Source: Membranipora membranacea (Eukaryota; Bryozoa; Gymnolaemata; Cheilostomatida; Membraniporidae). From it: 64,000 nucleotides of DNA. Shown one piece after another: positions 38,600 through 49,670 of this stretch; the first letter of the stretch is position 1, and each line of letters opens with the position of its first letter. Below the pieces are notes generated by a model. That model saw nothing but the letters and a program-made list of their open reading frames with translations, ran no database searches and was not told where the DNA came from. The stretch spans positions 312,001 to 376,000 of the forward strand of contig OU612073.1 of the NCBI GenBank assembly GCA_914767715.1, read 5' to 3'. Position numbers and translations under genes: made by a program.

Positions 38600-39330
38600 A
38601 CTCAAGCGTAAAGTAAAGTAAAGTATCTGATGTCAGAGTCTGTTGGCACTGGTACAGTACTGTATAATTTTTTGTAGACCCAAAGGCCCCTGAGTAATGT
38701 CAAGCTTCTCCTGCAGTCTTTTGTAGAGTGGAAATTCAAACACATGGTGGGGGACAGTCTCGTCCTCCTGCAGACAAACTCAAATCGGTGAAAAGGACAA
38801 TCCAAGCTTGTATCTGTGTAAGCCTAAGTAACAATGTCCGCTGAAGAGGCTACATACTTTCCCCAGCAGTTTTGGGTCCATGTTTAATGGTATAGGGTTC
38901 TTTGTAAGGTAGTCTGGCTTCAAATGGTATGCATGTCCGTCTGAACCAGACTGCATTTTCAAATAAGTCTTTTTGATTGCTGATTTATTTATATCTATGG
39001 CGGTGAGCTTGGTAATCTCTGTTACTCTGCTTTTGACTTTGACTCAGTCAGCAACAAAGATTTTCTGGTCTGTGTAAAGTGTAAGCCCCAACACATTAAC
39101 GGAATTCAATTTTAGTGTTTTGGCAGTATATGTGGTAGTTGTATTTAAAGTTTCTATTTGAGAAATTGCAGAACATGAGATGTTTAGCTGTGAAAGGAGC
39201 TTTCGGTACCAATGTGATGCAGTTTCCGATTTGGATAGAATTCCTGGTATACTATCAGCATTGCAGAAAAGAAGCATGTCTCCATATATGCGAGTTTTCA
39301 AAGACTGCCAGTAGGTCATTTATCGCCATT
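38600..39330 (-). pseudogene. LINE ORF2 C-terminal (RNase H-like/cysteine-rich) fragment
   Basis: Read across one frame change, the minus strand spells SLFSGHCYLGLHRYKLG at about 38840. It then spells EDETVPHHVFEFPLYKRLQE at about 38720-38770. This matches the SGH-x-x-L-x-x-H-x-x-K-x-G and C-x-x-C-x-x-x-ETV-x-H-x-x-F-x-C-x-x-Y-x-x-R block that ends Jockey/R1-type ORF2 proteins. The upstream 39044-39319 frame may be a decayed RNase H region. Stops and frameshifts show that it is dead. Confidence 0.6.
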
Positions 39331-40244
39331 TAAACCTGATGGGCATAGGACTGACCCCCGTGGTACTCCACAGGTAGTTGGTGATGAGTTAGAATGGAAA
39401 AAATCTCATTTAGTGGGTGCGATTAGAAAGATATGATTTAAATAAATATATAGATGTGCGAGTGAACTGGTTATTGCGAAAGTAATAAATTATGATGAAT
39501 AGTATAAAAAGTGCTTAGGATTACGCTCTGATATAGCAGGGTACTGGCTTATCTAATTTGAGTTCACAGTCTTGAAGAACCTAGAGATACATTTGCTCTG
39601 ATGATTAATGTTTTCAGCACTGACTTTTTGAGAGTAAATTGTGTTTTTTTGATAAATAAGAGATTAGATTGGCTCTCGGTCGGTATATGAATGTTCCATG
39701 TATGATGTTCTCTACGTTAACTCTGCCTTTGTTGATTTAACACAGGTTTTCACAATGATCAGAAAGCAACTGATCTGTGGGCCGATTTTAAAATTTTACT
39801 ATACTGCTTGCAGATTGCATTGTTTCTCTGCTGCTTGACGGTCAAAATACCGCTGATCTGCCTGACAGTCTAAATGCTATATATATATGCTCTGTGTGGC
39901 TGTGAAAATGCTACTGACCCAACTCTGACTGCTGCATATACTTATTGCTGCGCTAATGATGTATATGTGACACTGTTTTAACAGCCAGTTTCATATTGAT
40001 GAAAAATTAGTTAGGTCCCACCCTCCCTCATCAGAGTTGTCTTTTCTTGCCTTTATTTTTAGGTGTGAGGTTAGCAGTTGTGTGATGTACAGTGTCCAAT
40101 AGTGGTCATAGACAGTATGTGGTATGGAGATAGGATATTCATTCAATATTGCCATTAGTTGGCTTCAATCATTCTGAAGTTGAGGTAATTATAATATATC
40201 AAAAAGGGGGGGGGGGGCGCAGTATCAAATCCCAAAACTATTAA

Positions 40245-40572
40245 AGTGACAGTCCTACTAGGCCATGTTTGGTATGGTTTTAAAGATCTCAGGTTGAAAA
40301 GTCATTAGGGCATATGAAACGACACAGCCTGCGAACCTAGTTGCAGTAAAACTGCTGCAAAGTCTGAAAATTGGGATCATAGTGGATCATAGTGATTTAT
40401 TGCCTCCCCCTTGACCACTATGATCCACTATGATCCTTGCTAAAATATTTTTAAAAAACTAAAATGCTATTTTCCACAATTTTCATTTTTTTATAATTTT
40501 TATTTGCCCTATGAATTCACAATATTTGAGTTACTGGGGTAACATATCCACTTTTCTAATAGGACTGTCACT
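40245..40572. mobile_element. 328-bp MITE with TTAA flanks (piggyBac-like)
   Basis: The ends are inverted repeats, AGTGACAGTCCTACTA at the left and TAATAGGACTGTCACT at the right. Each is directly flanked by TTAA (40241-40244 and 40573-40576), the target-site duplication of piggyBac-type transposases. The interior contains a second nested inverted repeat (GGATCATAGTGGATCATAGT and its complement, 40374-40436). There is no coding capacity. Confidence 0.75.
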
Positions 40573-42074
40573 TTAAGATATAAAACAACACAAATCTTTA
40601 TATTATAATAAGTTGATACTCAAAAGTGAAAGTGCTGTTAACCAGGGTTAATTTATAAAATAAAATCAATCAAAATAAATGTTGTTTCAAAATATCTAAT
40701 GATAGGTTGTTAGTCATGCTGCGTTTACTAAAGCCAAAGAGTATAAAGACCTTGCTAAAACCATGTTTAATTTTATAATGAAATTCCCAACACCCTAAAT
40801 ATTTATATATAATATAAAATCATTATTATTTGTAGTGAAAATGAATGACAGATAATTTTACGGGCAGGCAGCAACACATTTAGCAACCCATGTTTGGCAT
40901 CACAGGCTCCTCGTTGTTCAAAATCAGGCAAAAATCCTGTGCAGGATGCTTGATTTTAATTGGTATATTGATGATATGTCACATATGGCCTCTTTTATCA
41001 ACTTGGAGAGTTCTTCATTGGAAATTGATGTGGGGGTTTATCATGACTGTAGTATCAAAGGGTTGATTAGTAGACAACTGTGCGGACACTAATTAAATCT
41101 CTAAGTGTTGGCTGGGATAAGTGATCAATGGTTTTGTAACTGATGACCGAATATTGTGTCAATTTATCATGTCGATCATTACCGGTTAGACTGCTACTTT
41201 TCTAGTGGCTCTACTCTGTACACATCATCATTTTGGGGCCGTGGATGATTAGGTAGTTATGAGCATCAAAAGCTGGGTCTGTTCGTCTATGTGTTGGAGT
41301 ACCTGGTTGATGTGGATGGGGAGTTGCTTGAGTTGGTGGCCCGAGATTGTGGACTTGGTTAGTTGGTGTTTGGCATTGAGGTTGAGATTGCTGTGTTGGG
41401 TTAGACTGAGCTGCTTGGGTGGCAGACATTTCGCCAATGTACATTTTGCCAATGCTATGTTTTGCCAATCACATCAGTTGGTGATGGTAGATAATTATGT
41501 AACTCATAGTGTAAAGTTATTTTATAAGATAAGGGTTTGTTGTACTTCAAAGGGAATTACATCCTAATAATACCCCAAGTAGAGTAACAATAGTAACGTT
41601 AAACGCCAAATGAATCTTGTTAAACTAATTTCACTAAGAATTGAAATAAAATTAATCTGTTAAAATTGTAGACCAAATACCAAGTTTGAGTTACCATTAG
41701 TCCTTGGAAAGAAATCGATTTTTTATAATTTATTTACTCCATATCCTCATTAGGGCCTCTGTACATCCCTATTGCTTCAGTTTGTCTTTTTCTTTATTGA
41801 AGGTGATCTCAGGGGAGGAGTGGGACGCTCATTTTATCACTAATAAATTCATGTTAACTGCAATTATTCTACTAGGAGAAGGAGAAACGACATATTTCCA
41901 GGGTACAACATAGACGATTGTGTTGTATAAATTTTTGGGTTCAACTCTCTTTTGTAATCCAAATTGTGTTTTCTCATGGCATTATGTGTAGTGTTGTATT
42001 CAGGGTCGAGTCAATGGGTCGGGTTTCGGGTTTCTGTGGTCAGGCCATGTTAGGGTCAAGTCGGGACAGAGGTC

Positions 42075-42170
42075 TACATCCTTACGGGTCTCAACTACTA
42101 GAGTGATGGTCAAAATACTGCGGTCTAGTGCACTACAGTCCACGATCTTAACCACTATGCTATGGATTTT
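42075..42170 (-). repeat. tRNA-like SINE fragment (weak)
   Basis: Minus-strand TAGCATAGTGGTTAAGATCG (from 42162) fits the A box and D arm of a tRNA. A weak B-box-like GTTGAGACCCG lies about 60 bases on. A similar B-box-like GGTTCGATTCT is on the plus strand at 42617. These are decayed repeat heads rather than tRNA genes. Confidence 0.35.
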
Positions 42171-43524
42171 AGGTGATGATTTCGGAAATAGAGACTATAC
42201 GATCATAAACCATATAGCTATTAGTCGTGCTTTTGCTCTGATTATTATGAACGGCTTACAACACTACATATGGTTGTGTACAACCATATCATGATATTCA
42301 TACGATGATCAAATTGTATAACACATTGTTTGATCCACATTAAATTTATGGTATTGAGTTTTACGGTCATGCCGCATATTGTCATCTAAATCACACCTAT
42401 TCACTTCAAAAATCAGCCCACATGGCTATGTGACCTCTTTCTTTTCTGTGTATCAAATTGTGCCCATTGAAATAATTGTTAAAAACCGTAAATTGTTACT
42501 TTTTAATAATAATGGCGAGTTAGAAATCGAAACCCTGGCCATAACAGCCACTTGATGCAAACCTGTTGAATTCATTCCAACTGGGGGAGGAGGTTGGCGT
42601 CCTCGCTGCAGGGTGTGGTTCGATTCTTGCCAAGTAGGCTGCGTGTCCGGGCTAGCCTGGTGGAAAGTAGGCTTCATTGTTCTGACATGGTCGCCTCACT
42701 ATTCCCCGACTTATCTGACCATGCCACTGCTTTATTTTATTTCACTGTTTTACTGCATTTATTTTAAATACAATAAATTGTTGCAGAAAAAAAAGAAGAT
42801 AAATTTTCCTTTCCTCTGTAGACCTCTGGCCTGCAACCATTGACTTCACACGTTTTGTCAATTTTATGTCAACAAATAATCTTTTAAACAATATTATAGC
42901 GTCCTGTTAAAACAGCTTATCTTCAACCTTGGTTGCCACCACGGGTCAGTTTATTCAAAATTCATTCTTCAAACATTATTTTTCACAGATAACATGATAA
43001 TATTTTTCTGTCAATCTACTATTTAATGTATTTTTTTCTTTTTCTTTTCAATGCTTATATTGTAAAACATTCTTTGAGAATGAAAATGTGTGCATTCAAC
43101 ATATTATTATTGAAATTATTTCAATAGGTTCCTAATTGATGTATGAACAAGCAGCACAATAAACATAAAGAGTAATTTCCAGAATAGATATGGTGTCATT
43201 ACTAAACTATATGGCTTACCATCTGACATTACACTATTGATGATAGCAAATACAAAACCAGATTTGCGGTCGACAATCTAGTCTGAAATCTGAATTTTTT
43301 GGATAAAATATAGGAGCTGATATCGGTAATGGTAAAGGTCACAGCAAAAAGGGATGAGGATAGTGAAACCAGAACCATGAGGAGGGAACAATCAATAAGT
43401 GCTGATTGTACGTTCTCAAAAACAATTGGAGTCGTCCCATCCCGACAGTTGACCCGGTACGCATTCCTTACCATCATCATGAAGCCTTCTTGGAACGAAT
43501 ATTTGTACGCCTAAATTGGCAATT

Positions 43525-43795
43525 GGAGTTGACGAAATGTTATTGGCAATTTATGATTGGCAAAATGTCTTTGGCAAAATGTGACTGGCAAAATGTCTTC
43601 GGCAAAATGTGACTGGCAAATTGAGATTGACAAAATGTCTTTGGCAAAATGTGATTGGCAAAATGAGATTGGTAAAACATCTTTGGCGAAATGTGATTGG
43701 CAAATTAAGATTGGCGAAATGTCTTTGGCAAAATGTGATTGGCGATTTGTGATTGGCAAAACATAGCATTGGCAAAATGTACATTGGCGAAATGT
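43525..43795 (+). repeat. TTGGCAAAATGT minisatellite
   Basis: About fifteen degenerate copies of a unit like TTGGCAAAATGTGACTGGCA, about 15-16 bases long. Because the unit lacks stops, open frames appear on both strands (such as AKCDWQNVFGKM). These are by-products of the repeat. Confidence 0.8.
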
Positions 43796-44780
43796 TGCGG
43801 ATTCGAGCTGCTTGGCTATATTTTCTGGTATATTTTCTCGCGGTTAGCTGATCAACTCTTTTGTTGAGTGAAGCTGCTTCATTTTTAAGGAAGGCATGGT
43901 TTTAACCAGTTCAAACATCTGGTTTTAGGGTGTGCTATTGGCAATGGTGGTAATAGTACATAGGTAGTGTTTGACATAGACCAGTTACTTGATGTATGAT
44001 TGAGTGTGTTGGTATCTGTATTAAACGATATATCTGCTCCAGTTCTAATTTATTTAGTATTTTTTGCATTCGTAGAAATCAAAATCTTTGTCCCAATGCC
44101 AATCGGGTTTTGAGTGATGAGATCAATGACCTAATTGGAAGTTTCTGAGGTTTTGTTTGTGACCTAGTTTCTCAAAGCACATAATGGCTCATTTCTCCGT
44201 CTGGTATTCTGTGTAGCCGTTACCGCCAAAACCACTGATTTGCATTTTTCGTGGTCTTACATCCTATTCATTGTCTGCATAATCACTTATGTCTCTATTA
44301 GACTTCAAAGTTATTTTTAATCTATATTTAAATGCCTAATCTCCTAAGAATAGAGAAGAAGAGCTAAAGACGTGGCGCCATTATAGTTTTAATATCGACC
44401 ACACAGGTGAACACCAACCATAACCAAAAACCTCAAAGCTTGTCAGGACAGGCTTTGAAAAGTATCCTTTCAGCGAGTGAGCTCTAAAATAAGAGAAGTG
44501 TTACCCCCCTTGCAGGTTACAAGCCTTGCCAGATTGCTAAACTCCAACTCAGTGTATAATTCAATGGCTCATTCATACCGGACAGAGAATACATGGTGCC
44601 TTACCTCAGACAAAAAATCATGCACAAGCAGGTGGGTTTTCTGTAAACCATGCTATCATGGGTACCATTCTTCTCCACACATCAGACTTCGTTATCAACA
44701 CCTTTCCCACATAATATGTAAATTTTCCAATAACAAAAAAGCTAAATATATATATAGTATAAATTGGCTATGCAAGGTCC

Positions 44781-46201
44781 GGTAACTGTAAATTGTTGAA
44801 CAGGCTGAACAGACTGAACAGCTGAACAGCTGAACAGAATTTCTCAGACTAAATTTATATTTTGTGTTCTTTTCTGTGGCTGACTATCACTTCTCGAACA
44901 CATTCCTGCTAGCCAAATGACTTATTGAGTATATTGAGTTATATTGAGCTACATATAATCGCCAAGCTATACCATCTCGGTGTCACTGAGAAACTAATAA
45001 CGACCTGCTACAAGTCCTTCATAGAGTCAGTAATCACCTACCACCTGGTTGTGCTATATATTCATCTGAGCGCAGACTCTAAGAAAAAGTTAAAATCTGT
45101 GATAAGAACTGCAGGTTACCTATCAGGCGAACTTACGTTCACACCCGTAGACGACCTTTACTCTAATATACTGAAAGTAAAGAGCCTCCGTATGATTGCC
45201 ACCGAAGATGAACCACTACTCCGTCTTAACCAGCTGCCGTCAGGCAGATATCAATCAGTCAAGTTCCGCGTGCAGATCCGTGCCAAATGTTTTAGAGCAG
45301 AATGTATCAAATACCTAAATAGTGTCTTCAAAAAGTAATAGTATTTTTTTAATGGTCTTATCATTTTATTTATTTTTACAGAATCAACAGTTTTAATAAT
45401 TTTTACAGAGCACCCTACAGAGACAGTTTTTTTCTCAGAGATTGAGACCAAAATAATATAAACATACATACATACATAAGTTCCTGTTGGCACCCCTAGT
45501 ATATTCGTTTTAGGGCAATCACTGATATATATTATGTGCGCATGGATTAGGGGTACATATGTATCCCTGAACAGGCGTATGGCTATTCATGTATGGTTGT
45601 TGTACCGCGTTTATCATCTTTGGTTGGCCCACAAGTTGAGAATCTGTTATAGCTGACCCTTTTCAACTTTTGTCAATCGGTTTGCCTGAGTTTTTGAAGG
45701 TTGTTACTGGTACGTCAATCATGCATTATTTAAAAGCTGCAAGATTTATAGCTTTATTTATATCCTGACTCGAAGCTTTAAACTGATGGCATATCTTCAC
45801 AAATAGCCAGGCTATGTGTCTTACCACTGATCCATAAATTCATATCAATGAGGGCAAGCAAATGAAGCAATCAATGTATGTATCAAATCTGACAAAATAT
45901 GATGGTGTTCCTTTCATCTAGCCAGTCTTAACAAGCTTTGTTTGGGTAGGGGGGAGGTTTGGTGTTCCTTCCATCCATTCACTAGTGTAATACCGAAAAA
46001 CATACTGTGGATAAAATAATGGAAAGAAACAAAGGCAATTGCAAACTTAATATAAAGTAAATTAACCAGCAGAATGTAAGGAGTTGTCCAGGCTTGTGCA
46101 AAACTAGCCAATCATGTAAAGAATCAAACAAATAGGAGTCTGAGAAATTCTGTTCAGCTGTTCAGCCTGTTCAGCCTGTTCAGCAATTTACAGTTACCGT
46201 A
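44781..46201. mobile_element. 1.42 kb non-autonomous DNA transposon with about 65-bp inverted repeats and 8-bp flanking repeat
   Basis: The left end, GGTAACTGTAAATTGTTGAA, and the right end, CAGCAATTTACAGTTACC, are inverted repeats. They remain complementary for about 65 bases through a TGAACAGC-rich tract to AGTCTGAGAAATTCTGTTCA. CAAGGTCC flanks both sides (44773-44780 and 46202-46209), an 8-bp duplication as made by hAT-like transposases; three extra bases, GTA, sit before the right copy. The interior holds a LINE fragment and no transposase. Confidence 0.7.
44930..45340 (+). pseudogene. LINE reverse-transcriptase C-terminal fragment inside a DNA transposon
   Basis: An uninterrupted frame reads AKLYHLGVTEKLITTCYKSF, then IESVITYHLVVLY, then LPSGRYQSVKFRVQIRAKCF, ending YLNSVFKK and a stop. 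It parallels the relic at 26890-27180 (LTKLGVSPKTIKLAYKVFIE; SGRFILSKHAQNS), so both come from one LINE family. The RT core is absent. It sits entirely between the inverted repeats at 44781-46201. Confidence 0.7.
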
Positions 46202-46209
46202 CAAGGTCC

Positions 46210-47520
46210 TTACTTGGATCCATGAATTTGGCCTTGTTCTCTGTGGAATGGAGGGAACATTCTCACGCATTGACTCAACAGCCAACTGCCTGTGATATAA
46301 GGCAGTGATCTTACTAAGGTTCAGGTATTCTTGTTCAGCAGCTTGTATTCTCAGTGTAGCTGAATGACTTAGAGCATGATAACAGGAGGCTCGAGCTGCT
46401 TATTTTCACTGTTCAATTATTTGAATTTATACGGTTTTTAGAGTTACCCTTTTGATGGGAGCCAAGCAAGCATACAGATTCACATCAGCCGCAGCTCTAT
46501 ATATTGATGCAATCTGCAGGTTTGAAGTGACACTCAATAAACTAACAAATAGATAATCAGCCAGAAAACAACTTCATACAAAGATACTAAGACCTTCTTA
46601 CCTGCTTACAAATTAAAAACCCTTCAGATTGCAGGTGATGCTGAACTTCCTATCAACACGCTCACAGTCCCTGTGAAATGGATTGCCATAAAACACTTGA
46701 CACGATTGTTAGACTAACAGTGCCGGGGGGGGGGGGGGGAGGGCCGTCAGCCGAGGGGCAAAACTCTGATGGGCTAAGACGACTAAGAGTGCCGCGACTA
46801 GCAGACAGTGCATTTTAGTTTTGATTGGAATATAAATCGGATGGCCATTCGACTATACCAAACAGAAGGGACAGGTGGATAGTCGGATCGCCATTTAATA
46901 CCGTTATAAACTGGGCAGCCTTTTAACGGACACATATTTTATTTATCAAAACCAGGTGTTCATCTTCCTGATGGAAAGGCTGTTAATCAAGCTCAAACGA
47001 CTGCAAGACAGAATACATGTTCGCAGTCCAATTTTAACAACAGCGGGGAATTTTTACCAGGATTCAGACAATGTTTAAAACCGCCGTAATTAAGAGGAGT
47101 AGGCGTAGTTTTTTATAGGTGCCATGAGCAGAACAAAGTCGGTCTGTTGGTAGAAAAAAGACCAAAGTAATGTAAGTTGGTTCCTGTGAAAGGGTAACCA
47201 TTGCATTGTGGGATTGCTTTTGTTACTAAGATCGAAGTTCAAAAGAAGACCCATCGATATATATTGGTAGCATCTCTCATTGGAAAATTAAGTTGATCAA
47301 CAATTTCTGTGACTATGGTAGCAACAGCCTGAAAAACTACACACAGGTTGAGACTTGAGTGTATCTTTATAAAATGCAGAAGGTTATGGCTTGTAAGGAA
47401 ATAATTCTACCACTTCTGTTGGGCATTCCAAAATGGTACATCAACAATTACTTACTAAATCATGAGCAAAATTATCTCAGCAACCGCCTCCCTTATTTCT
47501 TTGTTTTTTTTATTACGGTT
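46210..47520. other. Intergenic, no gene seen
   Basis: It contains a 15-base G run at 46725-46739. Short open frames (for example 47359-47574) have no motif. Confidence 0.4.
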
Positions 47521-47525
47521 TTATC

Positions 47526-47594
47526 AAGGAGTTACTCCTTGGTCTTATCAATACTGGATAGTGCCACAGAGTAAGGATATATCCTTACTCTGTG
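47526..47594. repeat. Paired palindromes, copy 1
   Basis: Two perfect palindromes lie close together: AAGGAGTTACTCCTT at 47526-47540, and a 30-base one (CACAGAGTAAGGATA and its complement) at 47565-47594. The same two palindromes recur, in swapped order, at 55636-55753. Confidence 0.7.
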
Positions 47595-47599
47595 ATAAT

Positions 47600-49632
47600 G
47601 CTGTTGATTGTCAATTTTTCCTGTCAATGATTGCATAAGTAAACTATCGCCATCAAGTACACTGTTGTCACATATGATTTGTAACAACCAAGACCTACAG
47701 TAGCCAATGTGTTGGGTCTGATCTGATAGGCTGTGGGGTGGGAAGGAGACCTCCCAACAGCCAATCTAAGCCGAAATAGAGTTGGCTTATGTACTGCCTT
47801 CTCAAATCTGTAAACAACGATGACATGTTAGATTGCGCAAATATTACATTTTGGAATTACTATAAGCTCTGCAGTAGCTACAACTAAACCGCAACCAGAT
47901 TGTTGATGTACCGAATTCCTGTTTTCCACGAATACCAAAGTCTACCAGGATCCTGGTACTGTATATAAAATATATATACAATACCAGTATATTATGTTTG
48001 TTTGAAACAAACATACCTGATTTGTTACGCTTGATTGCATCAGATACCAGTTAAATCTTGTGATAATTATGAGGTCAATGTGTAGATATAACAAGTGCGG
48101 GTTAATTATAAAAAAATCCCCACTAGGATAGCATTGTCACTTCCTCGTTCCGAATGAGCCAGTAACCAGGATATATGTTTTTCGTAGAATCATGGAATCA
48201 AAGAAAACAACAACAACAAATACCTTGTTGTAAAAAAAGGGTTTCCTTGCGTAGTTTTATGACAATTCAGGTTTCCCTTTGAAAATTGTATAGTATTTTT
48301 TTTCTCAAGTTTCGGAAATCCTTACGCCAAGCTTTGTTGAAGTCAGTGTAAGCAAAGCTCCCTTTCATCAACACAACGGCCCCACAGCTAGTAACCGAGA
48401 TACAATCCAGATTGAGAGTTTCAAATCCTTACCACTACACCATACTACCACCAGCACCCTTCCATCTATCAAACACACCACACATCAGGCAAATGCATTT
48501 CCTGCTCATCGTGAATGCACCGGCAGAAGCTTCACAAATCTGTTAGCTCTCCAAGGTTCGCCACCTGTTGGATCTGTTTCCTCCGCTGAAACTAAAACCT
48601 TTCAACGTACATGAGGTGTGGCATACAGATCACTTGGCTCATCCAGGTGAGATGGTGTTCTGGTGACTGGAGGTCTTTAGGAGGCTAGTTTTACATAGCT
48701 CCTCCCTACCCCAACGTTTCCCGCTTTAGTACACAGAGTAATATTGTTCTACTTTGGTCAGACTGCCCCAAGCTCGACCGATTGGGGCAGTTTAGTATAG
48801 TACACAACATGACTAGGTGCATACATTACGTCACTAATGGGATAATAAACATAGCACTACTATTGACAATAATGATGATTATAATCTCCTAACCTAGTTG
48901 TTTGTTGTTTTGTTGATTGGTAAACTCCTAGTTCTGCGAATTCGGCTCAGAATTTCACACAGTGTATACGATTGCAGCATAGTAGTGTGTTTGTTGATAT
49001 ACTGTATATCCCCATTTCTCGCAAAACTTATTATGATTTAGCCAATATGTATTAATGAAAACATCTCGTTAAGACTGCCTTATCACTTAATACACTCTGG
49101 CGCATTGAAGAACTTATACAGTAGCTGATGATTGACATGCATTGCGTATTATTTGATAAACAATAAGGAAAAAAACACCTACATCAAGCCGTATTAAAGC
49201 CTGCGACGATGCATGATAGCATCCATTCTTACAAACAAGCTGTAAGAGAGAACATCTACTACATACATTACATATCATTCTAGAGCAGGTCTGATATCAC
49301 AGATTAGGACTCATATCACAGATTTGTAAGCAATCCACAGATATAATACATTTTCATCTAGTTTACATCTACACAGTGGTAATTATTAGGGACACTCAAC
49401 TTTTTACAAAATCATCCTCGGACCTAGATGCTGATAGGCTGAGAAATGCAGGCTAAAGAAGCTGTAGGTTATTTATGATTAACATATTATCACCTCGACA
49501 TAAGGAAGATAGTTGTTTTGCTAGTTGTTTTCGGTTCTCAAGATTTATTCTAATGTTGCGATATGCTTTACACATATGCTGTTCGTTATTCAATCTGTTA
49601 TTTAGTTATCATGTTCCTACTTTTCTTTTCAG
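47600..49632. other. Intergenic region upstream of the first phospholipase gene
   Basis: No gene was recognised. A weak tRNA-like A box is on the minus strand at 48427-48442. The promoter and any 5' non-coding exon of the phospholipase gene should lie here, but I cannot place them. Confidence 0.35.
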
Positions 49633-49670
49633 TCGATAAAATTAATAAGGGAGCACAAGTTTTCAAAGCT

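Larger units (their letters stand above)
41426..43795. mobile_element. 2.37 kb element bounded by perfect 48-bp inverted repeats
   Basis: The left end, starting ACATTTCGCCAATGTACATT, is the exact reverse complement of the right end over 48 bases (41426-41473 and 43748-43795). The right end continues inward as a minisatellite of the same motif. No transposase was recognised between the ends. An 11-base direct match, GAGCTGCTTGG, occurs just outside both ends but at unequal distances, so the target duplication is unproven. It could instead be two inverted copies of one repeat family. Confidence 0.55.

Noticed and set aside
41211-41468. Minus-strand Gln/Pro/Thr-rich open frame (QSNPTQQSQPQ)
   Set aside because: It begins inside the inverted repeat end of the 41426-43795 element and is low complexity. 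No gag or other domain was recognised.
43406-43784. Overlapping open frames on both strands (WQNVFGKM / FCQRHFAN repeats)
   Set aside because: They are products of the stop-free TTGGCAAAATGT minisatellite, not genes.
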